The notes below the pieces were generated by a model. It ran no database searches. It was not told the DNA's origin and worked only from the letters and a program-made list of their open reading frames with translations. Below, in pieces: positions 44,586 through 52,758 of a stretch of 64,000 bases of DNA. Source of the DNA: CAYYWP01 sp050176585 (GTDB lineage Bacteria; Desulfobacterota; Binatia; HRBIN30; CADEER01); assembly GCA_050176585.1 (NCBI GenBank), contig JBFXHX010000024.1:1-64000 (forward strand). Reading direction: 5' to 3'. The position numbers were made by a program, and so were the translations under genes. The stretch's first letter is position 1; the number at the start of each line of letters is the position of its first letter.

Positions 44586-45428
44586 TCATGATGCGATCAG
44601 CGGGCCGTACATGTCGGGCCGGCGGTCGCGGTAAAACGCCCATTGCTGGCGCACCTCGGAGATCACGTCCATGTCGAGGTCGCGCACCACGAGCTCCTCC
44701 TCGTACGTACTCGCCACCCCGCCGACGAACTCGCCGCGCGGGTTCACGAAGTAGGTCTGGCCGTAGAAGTCGTTGTCGCCGAGGTCCTCGACGCCGACGC
44801 GATTGATCGCGCCGATGTAGTACTCGTTCGCGACCGCGGACGCGGGTTGCTCGAGCTGCCAGAGGTGCGCGGATAAGCCGCGCGAGGTGGCCGATGGGTT
44901 GAAGACGATCCGCGCGCCGCCGAGCCCGAGCGCCCGCCAGCCCTCGGGGAAATGGCGGTCATAACAGATGTACACGCCGATGCGGCCCACGGCGGTGTCG
45001 AATACCGGGTAGCCGAGATTGCCGGGTCGAAAATAGAACTTCTCCCAAAAACCCTTGACCTGTGGAATGTGCGTTTTGCGATATTTCCCGAGGTAGCGGC
45101 CGTCGGCGTCGATCACCGCTGCGGTGTTGTACAGCACGCCCTCCTGCTCCTGCTCGTACATGGGCACGACGAGAACCAGTTTGAGGTCCTTCGCCAGCTG
45201 GCGCATGCGCTGAATCGTCGGCCCGTCGGGTATCGGCTCGGCGTACCCGTAGTACCGCGTGTCCTGCACTTGACAGAAGTACGGCCCGAAGAAGAGCTCC
45301 TGGAAGCACATCACTTGGGCGCCGTGCTCAGCCGCCTGGCGCGCATAGGCGACGTGCACATCGATCATGGACGCCTTGTCGCCCGTCCACTTCGCCTGAA
45401 CCAGAGCGGCGCGGATCACGTTGGCCAT
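44586..45428 (-). CDS. Beta-ureidopropionase-like carbon-nitrogen hydrolase
   Basis: This 280-residue nitrilase-superfamily enzyme has the triad Glu44 (CFQELFFGPYF), Lys118 (KYRKTHIPQ) and Cys155 (IGVYICYDRHFPEGW). The motifs and length match N-carbamoyl-beta-alanine or N-carbamoylputrescine amidohydrolases. Next to dihydropyrimidinase, hydrolysis of N-carbamoyl-beta-alanine to beta-alanine, CO2 and ammonia is most likely. It is the first gene of the minus-strand operon and has a good sigma-70 promoter. It is divergent from another LLM and nitrilase pair. Confidence 0.92.
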   Translation of the reverse strand: MANVIRAALVQAKWTGDKASMIDVHVAYARQAAEHGAQVMCFQELFFGPYFCQVQDTRYYGYAEPIPDGPTIQRMRQLAKDLKLVLVVPMYEQEQEGVLYNTAAVIDADGRYLGKYRKTHIPQVKGFWEKFYFRPGNLGYPVFDTAVGRIGVYICYDRHFPEGWRALGLGGARIVFNPSATSRGLSAHLWQLEQPASAVANEYYIGAINRVGVEDLGDNDFYGQTYFVNPRGEFVGGVASTYEEELVVRDLDMDVISEVRQQWAFYRDRRPDMYGPLIAS

Positions 45429-45466
45429 GGCGGTTCTCCCTTCATCTGGTCCCAGCTCTCGGCTGG

Positions 45467-45496
45467 ATCATAAGGGAAGGCGCGGACGGCTGACAA
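45467..45496 (-). promoter_or_regulatory. Sigma-70-like promoter of the pyrimidine-type operon
   Basis: On the minus strand, TTGTCA (45496-45491) and TATGAT (45472-45467) are separated by 18 bp, each one base from consensus. The predicted start near 45460 leaves a leader of about 30 nt with a GAAGGGAG ribosome site before the ATG at 45428. This is the best promoter in the window. Confidence 0.6.
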
Positions 45497-45585
45497 TGCC
45501 GAACGACCGTCGGAGAGTGTCGCACAGGCCGCGCTCGCCCGATGAGCGGCACTATCTGCACTAGCAGCCGCTCTCCCACTTTGGT

Positions 45586-45615
45586 TTGCCAGAACACGCC
45601 GCGGGTCAGTAGAAG
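45586..45615 (+). promoter_or_regulatory. Candidate promoter of the divergent plus-strand operon
   Basis: TTGCCA (45586-45591), 18 bp and TAGAAG (45610-45615) lie about 65 bases before the LLM start at 45681. The -35 is good and the -10 moderate. Confidence 0.4.
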
Positions 45616-45680
45616 AGGGCGGCCACACTGCGAAGCGTTGCTCCACGGATTGCGAACGCAAGGAAGGAAGGAGCCGGCTG

Positions 45681-46721
45681 ATGCTGACGTTTGGTGTGAT
45701 GTTCGATCCCGTCGCCGAGGCGGCGGACTGGTCGCGTTTCGCCGAAGAACGCGGCTTCGAGTACATCTACTTCATCGATTCCCCCGTGCGCTGGCGGGAA
45801 ATGACCCCGTTCATGACCCTCGCGGCGCTGAATACGAAGAAGGCGAAGATCGGCGCCTGCGTCACGAATCCGGTGTCGCGGAACCCGGTAGTGACGGCGA
45901 GCAGCCACGCCGCGCTGCACGAGCTCAGCGGCGGGCGGGCGCTCATCGGCCTCGGCAAGGGCGACAGCGCGCTGCGCACGCTCGGCGAACGGCCGGCCCG
46001 CCTGAAGGCGTTCCAGGAGAAAGCGCTGTTCATCCAGCGGCTGGCGAATGGCGAAACGGTGGACTACACGCCTCAGGTTCCCGCGCACGAGCAATGGCAT
46101 GCGCAGGGGAGCGGCGCGATCCGGCTGCAATTGCAGTGGGCGCCCAAGCAGCACATTCCGCTCTACATCGCCGGGTACTCGCCCAAAGTGATGCGCTGGG
46201 CGGGCGCGGTCGCCGACGGCGTGTTTTTGCAGATCGCCGATCCGGACACGATCGCGTGGTGCACGGGCAACATCCGCGCGGGCGCCGCGAAGGCGGGACG
46301 GGACCCGCGTGCAATCGACATCGTCTGCGCCGCTCCCACCGCGGTCAACGACGATCTTCATGCCGCCTGTGATGCCGTCCGCGGCTTCCCGGCGTACGTC
46401 TCTAACCACGTCGTGGACATGCTCAACTACTACGATCGCTCCGAATTTCCCGAAAGCTTGCTGAAGAGCCTCGCCGCGAAACAGGTATACGACTATCGGG
46501 AGCACACGAGCAGTCACGCGGAGCACAGCGGCAGCTTCCCCGACGACGTGGTGGAGAGCTTCACGATCGTCGGATCGGCCGAACGATGCGCGAACAAAAT
46601 CAAACTCCTCGAGTCCCTCGGCGTGACCCAGATCGGCCTGTACTTCTTCGGCGAGCCGGATCAGACCGTCCGCTCGACCATCCGCACCTATGCCGATCAG
46701 ATCATGCCGCGCGTGAGATGA
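45681..46721 (+). CDS. LLM-class flavin/F420-dependent oxidoreductase, first of plus-strand operon
   Basis: This 346-residue luciferase-fold protein starts MLTFGVMFDPVAEAADWSRF and has YIYFIDSPVRWREMT, CVTNPVSRNPVVTASSHAAL, IGLGKGDSALRTLG and GAVADGVFLQIADPDT. It is related to the LLM in the opposite operon but more diverged than the tandem pair. An AAGGAAGGAG site precedes the ATG. It is directly followed by a second nitrilase-family gene. Two LLM and nitrilase pairs therefore flank one bidirectional promoter region. Confidence 0.87.
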   Translation: MLTFGVMFDPVAEAADWSRFAEERGFEYIYFIDSPVRWREMTPFMTLAALNTKKAKIGACVTNPVSRNPVVTASSHAALHELSGGRALIGLGKGDSALRTLGERPARLKAFQEKALFIQRLANGETVDYTPQVPAHEQWHAQGSGAIRLQLQWAPKQHIPLYIAGYSPKVMRWAGAVADGVFLQIADPDTIAWCTGNIRAGAAKAGRDPRAIDIVCAAPTAVNDDLHAACDAVRGFPAYVSNHVVDMLNYYDRSEFPESLLKSLAAKQVYDYREHTSSHAEHSGSFPDDVVESFTIVGSAERCANKIKLLESLGVTQIGLYFFGEPDQTVRSTIRTYADQIMPRVR

Positions 46722-46823
46722 CCCGGGCCCGGGTTGCGCGCGGCGGGCGCCCGGGTGAGTGACGCGGGCCGACGCTGCGAGGTGCGGGGGACTCCAGGCA
46801 CACACTATTGGAGGGTGACAGCC

Positions 46824-47684
46824 ATGGCCGTCGTCAAAGTGGCGATGATCCAGCAGCAGGGCGCGTATGAGAAGGAGAAGAACGTCGCCAAGGCGCGGCA
46901 GTACATTCGCCAGGCGGCGCAGAACGGGGCCCGCATCATCTGCCTCCAGGAGCTCTTCAACACGATCTATTTCTGCTTCGAGGAGAACGCGAAGTACTTC
47001 GACTGGGCCGAGACCATCCCGGGCCCGACCACCGATGCCATCGCCGAGGTGGCTCGGCAGGAAGGCGTGGTGGTCGTCTGCCCCATCTACGAGCGCTCCG
47101 CCGACGTGAAAGCGGTCCGCTACAACGCCGCCGCGGTGCTCGGCGCTCAGGGCGAGCTGATGGGCATCTACCGCAAGCACAGCATCCCCCTGGTGCGGAC
47201 CGAGTCGCTGAGCGCGAACGAGAAATTCTATTTCAACGTCGGCAACACGGGCTTCCCCGTGTTCCAGACCCCGTTCGGCGTCAATGTGGGGATCGTCATC
47301 TGTTACGACCGACACTTTCCGGAGGGGCCGCGCAGCGTCGCGCTGAATGGCGCGGACATCATGTTCGTGCCTACCGCGACGTGGGGCATGTCGCGGCCCA
47401 TCTGGGAGATCGAGCTGAAAGGGCACGCCGTCTTCAACCTCTTCTACGTCGGCGGCGTGAACCGCGTCGGACTGGACGAGCGCGGCAACCCGAAGGGGAA
47501 CTTCTACGGATCGAGCATCTTCGTCACGCCGCTGGGCGAGATCACCGCGACTGCCAGCGATCAGCACGATGACATCATCTACAGCGACGTCGACACGGGA
47601 GTGATCGAGCGCATCCGCGACGACTGGGGCCTCTACCGCGATCGCCGACCCGACGCGTACGGCGCGCTCGCCGCCGCCAAGTGA
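46824..47684 (+). CDS. Second beta-ureidopropionase/carbamoylputrescine-amidase-like hydrolase
   Basis: This 286-residue nitrilase-superfamily hydrolase has Glu43 (CLQELFNTIYF), Lys118 (IYRKHSIPL) and Cys160 (VGIVICYDRHFPEGP). It is a distant paralog of the enzyme in the minus-strand operon: both share ICYDRHFPEG and a final YRDRRPD-YG segment. The ATG at 46824 has a GGAGGGTGA site. It lies 102 bp after the LLM gene and 39 bp before the molybdenum-hydroxylase gene. Its substrate is probably an N-carbamoyl compound made by an upstream step. Confidence 0.92.
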   Translation: MAVVKVAMIQQQGAYEKEKNVAKARQYIRQAAQNGARIICLQELFNTIYFCFEENAKYFDWAETIPGPTTDAIAEVARQEGVVVVCPIYERSADVKAVRYNAAAVLGAQGELMGIYRKHSIPLVRTESLSANEKFYFNVGNTGFPVFQTPFGVNVGIVICYDRHFPEGPRSVALNGADIMFVPTATWGMSRPIWEIELKGHAVFNLFYVGGVNRVGLDERGNPKGNFYGSSIFVTPLGEITATASDQHDDIIYSDVDTGVIERIRDDWGLYRDRRPDAYGALAAAK

Positions 47685-47723
47685 GCCGAGTCGCGTTCCA
47701 CACCCCGATTGCGTGAGTGCGTC

Positions 47724-50108
47724 ATGAAGTACGTCGGCCAGCGCATCCCCGGCCTCACCGCCCGCATGCTGGCGAGCGGGCGCGGAACGTTCGCGGCCGA
47801 CCTGTCATTACCCGAGATGGCGGCGATGGCCGTGCTGCGCAGCCCCTACGCACACGCGCGCCTGCTTCGCGTGGACGCCGAGCGCGCACGCGCCCTCCCG
47901 GGTGTGGTCGCCGTCATCACCGGCGAGGAGATTCGCGCCGCGACGAATCCCATGGCTGCGGCCGCGAATGCCGCGAACTACCCGGGCGGCCAAGGCGTCT
48001 CGCTGTACGCATTGCCGACGGATCGCGTGCGCTTCGTCGGCGATGCCGTCGCCGCGGTGGTGGCGGAGGACCGCTTTACCGCCCACCGCGCACTCGAGCT
48101 GATGGGCGTGGAGTACGAGGAGTTGCCGGTGGTGACCGACGCCGAATCCGCCCTGGCGCCCGGTGCGCCGCGCGTCGAGCCGGACTGGAGCGACAACGTC
48201 ATGCTCCAGCGCACGTTCACCAGCGGGGATGTGGCGCAGGCGCTCAGCCGAGCGGACGGCACCGTGCGCGGCTCGGTCAAGGCACACCGGTACGTGGCGG
48301 CTCCGATGGAACCGCGCGCGTGCGCCGCGAGCTACGATCCCTACGGCGGCCAACTCACGGTGTGGTCCGCCACGCAGGGGCCACATCCCCTCCGCGTGTA
48401 TCTCGCCGAGACGCTCGGCATGCCGGAGCGGGACCTGCGCGTGATCCAGCCCAACGTCGGCGGCGGGTTCGGCCAGAAGGCGCCGATCTTTCCCGAAGAG
48501 GTGCTGGTCGCCTACGCGGCGCGCGCGACCGGCCGGCCCGTCAAATGGATCGAAGAGCGCACCGAGCACTTCCTGGCCGGCGGACATGCGCGCGAGGAGG
48601 TCATCGAGTTCGAGGCCGGCTACCGGCGCGACGGGCGCGTCACCGCGCTCCGCGCCCGCATTCTCGCCGACGTCGGCGCGCCGGCGACGTTCGTCGGCTG
48701 GGCGATGGCGTTCGTGAGCGCGTATTGCGTCCCCGGCCCGTACAAGATCGCCGACTGCGAGATCGGGCTGTACATCGTGGTCACCAACAAGTGCCCGTGG
48801 AACGGTTATCGCGCGTTTGGAAAAGAGGCCGCCTGTTTTCTCCTCGAACGGGTCATGGACCGGGTCGCCGATGCCACCGCGCTCTCCCGTGCCGAGGTAC
48901 GCCTGAAGAATTTCATTGCGGCGGAGGAGTTTCCGTTCACCCAGGTGACCGGCGCGGTCCTCGACAGCGGAAATTACGCTAGCGCCGTCCATCGCGTGCT
49001 CGAGCTGGCCGGCGCTGAGCGGTTTCCCGCCGAGCAGGCCGCGGCGCGCCGCGAGGGCCGCCGGCTTGGATTGGGCCTCGCCTTCGAGCTGACGCCCGAG
49101 GGCTGCTCGCTGCCGAACGGCTACGTCCAGGGGTACGACGGCAGCACGGTGCGGGTCGCGCCTTCGGGGCACGTGACCGTCCTCACCGGCGTCACCTCCC
49201 CCGGGTCGGGCAACGAAACGGGCATCGCGCAGCTCGTCGCGGACGCGCTCGGCGCCGGATTGGACCAGATCCGCGTCGTGCAGGGCGACACGGACACGTG
49301 CCCGTTCGGCCTCGGCAACTTCAGCTCGCGGAGCGTGATGATCGGCGGCGCGGCCGCCCGCCTGGCAGCGCTCGACCTCCGCGCCAAGATGTTTCATGTG
49401 GCGGCGCGCGCCCTCGAAGTGACACCCGACGACCTCGACGCCGAGGACGGGCAGATCTACGTCGCCGGCGCGCCGAGCCGGCGGCTGAGCTTTCGGGACG
49501 TGGCCAGCCTCGTGTACCGGCACGCCTACGGTCGCGAAGTGGCGGACCTCGAGCCCGGGCTCGAGTCGACGCGCTACTACCGGGTGGACAATGTCCACCA
49601 TGAGCCGGACGCGCAGGGGCGCATCAGCCCGTATCCTACGTGGCCGAACGGCGCGTGCATCGCGATCGTCGAGGTGGACCCCGACACCGGTCTCGTGAAG
49701 GTGCTCCGCTATGCCATGGTGCACGACGCCGGGTTCCTCGTAAATCCGACCATGGTCGAGGGCAACGTGCTCGGGGCGATCGCGCAGGGCATCGGAGGGG
49801 CGCTCTACGAGAACATGGTCTACGACGAGCTCGGGCAGCTGCGCACCACGACGTTCATGGACTACACGCTACCGACGGCGCTCGAGATGCCGCCGTGCGA
49901 GCTCGCGCATCAGATGACGCCGTCGCCGTTCACCCTGATGGGCATGAAGGGCGCGGGCGAGTCCGGCATCGCCGCTCCGCTGGCGGCGATCGCGAGCGCG
50001 GTCGAGAACGCGTTTCCGGAGCTCCGGCTGGAGCTCATGGAGACGCCGTTCATGCCGCAGCGAATCTGGCGCGCGCTGTCCGAAGCGCGCGCGCGCACAC
50101 CCGGCTGA
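47724..50108 (+). CDS. Molybdenum hydroxylase large subunit (xanthine/aldehyde dehydrogenase family)
   Basis: This 794-residue protein has the large-subunit pattern: ASGRGTFAADLSLPEMAAMA at the N-terminus, QGPHPLRVYLAETLG, NVGGGFGQKAPIFPEEVLVA, NKCPWNGYRAFGKEA near residue 360 and the catalytic Glu in MGMKGAGESGIAAPL near 740. It binds the molybdopterin cofactor and hydroxylates N-heteroaromatics, aldehydes or CO. The AYRCSF-type CO-dehydrogenase loop is absent, so CO oxidation is unlikely. The FAD and 2Fe-2S subunits normally adjacent are missing. The ATG at 47724 is preferred to a TTG at 47709. Confidence 0.9.
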   Translation: MKYVGQRIPGLTARMLASGRGTFAADLSLPEMAAMAVLRSPYAHARLLRVDAERARALPGVVAVITGEEIRAATNPMAAAANAANYPGGQGVSLYALPTDRVRFVGDAVAAVVAEDRFTAHRALELMGVEYEELPVVTDAESALAPGAPRVEPDWSDNVMLQRTFTSGDVAQALSRADGTVRGSVKAHRYVAAPMEPRACAASYDPYGGQLTVWSATQGPHPLRVYLAETLGMPERDLRVIQPNVGGGFGQKAPIFPEEVLVAYAARATGRPVKWIEERTEHFLAGGHAREEVIEFEAGYRRDGRVTALRARILADVGAPATFVGWAMAFVSAYCVPGPYKIADCEIGLYIVVTNKCPWNGYRAFGKEAACFLLERVMDRVADATALSRAEVRLKNFIAAEEFPFTQVTGAVLDSGNYASAVHRVLELAGAERFPAEQAAARREGRRLGLGLAFELTPEGCSLPNGYVQGYDGSTVRVAPSGHVTVLTGVTSPGSGNETGIAQLVADALGAGLDQIRVVQGDTDTCPFGLGNFSSRSVMIGGAAARLAALDLRAKMFHVAARALEVTPDDLDAEDGQIYVAGAPSRRLSFRDVASLVYRHAYGREVADLEPGLESTRYYRVDNVHHEPDAQGRISPYPTWPNGACIAIVEVDPDTGLVKVLRYAMVHDAGFLVNPTMVEGNVLGAIAQGIGGALYENMVYDELGQLRTTTFMDYTLPTALEMPPCELAHQMTPSPFTLMGMKGAGESGIAAPLAAIASAVENAFPELRLELMETPFMPQRIWRALSEARARTPG

Positions 50109-50245
50109 CCCGGCGCTCCGGACGCCGACGGCAGCCAAGCACCGCGGCAGTCGTTGCCGTCGAGCGCGGGCGCCGGTGCGCGGCGTTTGCCGACTCGAAG
50201 CCCGTCTCGATAGAGTGCGCTCCCGCACGCGGTGAAAGGATCGCT

Positions 50246-51154
50246 ATGTCGACGCCTCGTTCACAGACGAATCTCGCCCGCGCTGACAAACCCCTGACCG
50301 ATTACTCCATTTGGACGCTCGCCTACTGTCAGGCCGACATGCCGCACGACTTCTTCGGCGGTTCCGGCTTGATGAGCAACAAGGGTACGGTACAGATTCC
50401 CATGCTCTACACCGTGCTCGTCGGCGGCGAGGTCGGCGGCAAACGGCACGTCGCCCTGGTGGATGCGGGGTTCGGCAACCAGGAATGGATGTCGCGCTAC
50501 AATTTCTTCGCCTGGGAAGATCCGCTGCACGTGCTCGGCAAAGTGCAGATCAAACCGGAGGACGTGGACGCGATCCTCGTCACCCACCTGCACTTCGACC
50601 ACGTCGGCAACTTCGGCGCGTTCCCGAACGCGCATCTGTACATTCAACTCGACGAGTACATGGGGTGGCTGCGCACGCTCGCGCTTCCGGCCGATTTCGG
50701 CGGCGGCCAGCGGGCCTGGCTGCTGTCCTCGCTCGATCCGCAGGACATTCACAACGTCGCCTCCGCGATTGCACTCGGCAAGGTGACGTTGATCGAAGGG
50801 GATGCCGAAGTGCTGCCGGGCATCACCGCACGCTTGGCGAAGGACTCGCACACCTTCGGCACTCAATGGTTCGAAGTGGAGACCCTCAACGGCACTTTCG
50901 CCATCGCCGGCGACGCGGTGTACTGGTACTCGAACGTCGAGCAGATGTGGCCACCGGGATACAATCAGGGCAATCCCTTCAACCAGCTGTTCACGTACGA
51001 TCGCATCCGCCGCACGCTCCGCAGCGAGCTCGAACGCCTCATTCCGGGCCATGATCCACTCGTGTGGCAACGGCACCGCACCTGGAGCGCCGGTCCGAAC
51101 CAGGTGGCGGAGGTGACGCTCGCGAAGGGGCAGGCCTCCAAGAAGCCTACATAG
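50246..51154 (+). CDS. Metallo-beta-lactamase-fold hydrolase (N-acyl-homoserine-lactonase family)
   Basis: This 302-residue protein has the lactonase-type metal motif His114-x-His116-x-Asp118-His119 (VTHLHFDHVGNFG). A bridging Asp lies in AGDAVYWYSN and a later His in LIPGHDPLVW. The N-terminus ends in YTVLVGG-type strands as in AHL lactonases. Members hydrolyse lactones, and some hydrolyse benzoxazolinone-type cyclic carbamates. AAAGGAT precedes the ATG at 50246. It lies 137 bp after the hydroxylase and 106 bp before an amidohydrolase, in a block leading to the 2-aminophenol genes. Confidence 0.9.
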   Translation: MSTPRSQTNLARADKPLTDYSIWTLAYCQADMPHDFFGGSGLMSNKGTVQIPMLYTVLVGGEVGGKRHVALVDAGFGNQEWMSRYNFFAWEDPLHVLGKVQIKPEDVDAILVTHLHFDHVGNFGAFPNAHLYIQLDEYMGWLRTLALPADFGGGQRAWLLSSLDPQDIHNVASAIALGKVTLIEGDAEVLPGITARLAKDSHTFGTQWFEVETLNGTFAIAGDAVYWYSNVEQMWPPGYNQGNPFNQLFTYDRIRRTLRSELERLIPGHDPLVWQRHRTWSAGPNQVAEVTLAKGQASKKPT

Positions 51155-51260
51155 AAGGAGCTTGTGCCGGGCTGCGTAGCGCAGCGCCGCGTCCGAACGA
51201 TGGCTGGCGCATTGAGCGCAGTGCAGTCGCGCGGCGCCGAAAAGAGAGAGCGGAGAAAGC

Positions 51261-52736
51261 ATGGCGGATTTGTTGATCGAGAACGTCACCGTCCTCACCA
51301 TGGACCCCACCCGGCGAATCATTCCGAACGGCTACGTCACCGTGACGGGAAACCGCATAGAGGTGGTCGGCAGCGGGAAACCCGAGCGCGAAAGCGCCAA
51401 GGAGCGCATCGACGGCAACGGCGGCGTGCTCACGCCCGGGTTCATCAGCACCCATCAACATCTGATCGACTCGCTCATGCGCGGCGGCCTCGAGCAGGAC
51501 CGCAACCTGTTCGACTGGTTCTTGAACGTCTACTACGGCGGTCTCGCCGCCTATACGCCGGAGGACTGCGGTCTCGCGGCGCGCCTGAACGTCGCGGAGG
51601 CGATCCGCGCCGGCGTCACCACCATCAACGACAATTGGGGCGTCAACACCGGCGACGAGCTCCAGCGCGTGAACGATTGCGCCGAGGCCACGCTCGAGGC
51701 GTACCGCGAGATTGGCATTCGCCTGATCTTCGCGCGCATGTTCGTGGACACCATGCCGCCCTATTGGGGCCCGCTGATCGACAACCTGCTGCGCAAGGTG
51801 CCGGGCAAGACGCTCGATAGCCGCACGATTGCCGAAGATACCGATCGGGTGCTCACCTCGATCGAGAGCCTGATGCAAAAGCATCACGGCACGGAGAACG
51901 GCCGCATCCACGCCTGCCCATCGCCGATGTTGCCGCAGTGCGGAACGCCGGAGGCGCTGCAAGGCTCGCTCGAGCTCGCGCGCCGGTTCGATACCATCGT
52001 GCCCATTCACGTCTGCGAGTCGAATATGGACGCGCGGGTGTTCAGCGAGACGTGGGGCGGTCTGAGCTGCACGGATTATCTGAACAATCTCGGGTTCCTC
52101 GACTCGCGCGTGCTGGCGGCGCACTGTGTGTGGCTGAACGACCGCGACATCCGCCTGCTCAAGGTCAACGACGTGAAGGTGGCGCACAATCCGAGCACCA
52201 ACATGTTCCTCGCCTCCGGCATCGCCCCGATCCCGAAGATGATCGCGTCGGGGATCACGGTCGGCCTCGGCATAGACGACACGACCACCGGATCGAACGT
52301 CGACATGCTGCGCGAGATGCGCCACGCCGCCCTGCTGCACAAGGTCGCCAACCTCGACGCCGGCGCCATGACGGCGGAGAAGGTTCTCGAGATGGCGACC
52401 ATCGACGGCGCGCGCGCCATCGGGCTCGAACGCGACATCGGCTCGCTCGAGCCCGGCAAGAAAGCCGATCTGGTGCTCTTCGACACCGACCGCCCACATT
52501 GGTACCCGCGCCATCACCTCGCGTCGACGATCGTCTACCAGGCCCACCCGGACGACGTGCGGACGGTCGTGATCGACGGCGCGGTCGTCATGCGCGACCG
52601 GGTGCTCGCATGGATGGACGCGGATGAGGAGCGCGAGCTCTGCCGGAAAGCGCAGCGGGCGTCCGAAGCGATCATCGAGCGGGCCGGCTTACAGGTGCTT
52701 CGCAATCGCGGCTGGCAGAGCCAGGGCCGCTGGTAA
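51261..52736 (+). CDS. TRZ/ATZ-type amidohydrolase, second copy
   Basis: This 491-residue metal-dependent hydrolase has the motif GFISTHQHLIDS (His-x-His), His in PIHVCESN, His in LAAHCVWLNDRDI and Asp in GLGIDDTTTGSNVDML. It differs substantially from the copy at 37731 but shares the family fold. Such enzymes dechlorinate or deaminate triazines, guanine, cytosine or related rings. It carries a GAGCGGAG site before the ATG and is followed by the Rieske oxygenase after 22 bp. It may prepare or clean up a heterocyclic amine intermediate. Confidence 0.9.
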   Translation: MADLLIENVTVLTMDPTRRIIPNGYVTVTGNRIEVVGSGKPERESAKERIDGNGGVLTPGFISTHQHLIDSLMRGGLEQDRNLFDWFLNVYYGGLAAYTPEDCGLAARLNVAEAIRAGVTTINDNWGVNTGDELQRVNDCAEATLEAYREIGIRLIFARMFVDTMPPYWGPLIDNLLRKVPGKTLDSRTIAEDTDRVLTSIESLMQKHHGTENGRIHACPSPMLPQCGTPEALQGSLELARRFDTIVPIHVCESNMDARVFSETWGGLSCTDYLNNLGFLDSRVLAAHCVWLNDRDIRLLKVNDVKVAHNPSTNMFLASGIAPIPKMIASGITVGLGIDDTTTGSNVDMLREMRHAALLHKVANLDAGAMTAEKVLEMATIDGARAIGLERDIGSLEPGKKADLVLFDTDRPHWYPRHHLASTIVYQAHPDDVRTVVIDGAVVMRDRVLAWMDADEERELCRKAQRASEAIIERAGLQVLRNRGWQSQGRW

Positions 52737-52758
52737 GCAGCACGACAGGAGGTGCAGC

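Noticed and set aside
28771..47684. Canonical Rut pyrimidine pathway (RutA LLM, RutB isochorismatase, RutC RidA)
   Set aside because: The isochorismatase-family gene is far from the LLM genes of the pyrimidine-type operon, the only RidA protein matches aminomuconate deaminase, and RutD, RutE and RutG are not seen.
45606..49724. Two long minus-strand frames (653 and 638 residues)
   Set aside because: They lie opposite the LLM, nitrilase and molybdenum-hydroxylase genes and have shadow-like composition.
47724..50108. Carbon monoxide dehydrogenase large subunit (CoxL)
   Set aside because: The form I active-site loop is not present and no CoxM, CoxS or CoxD-type genes are adjacent.
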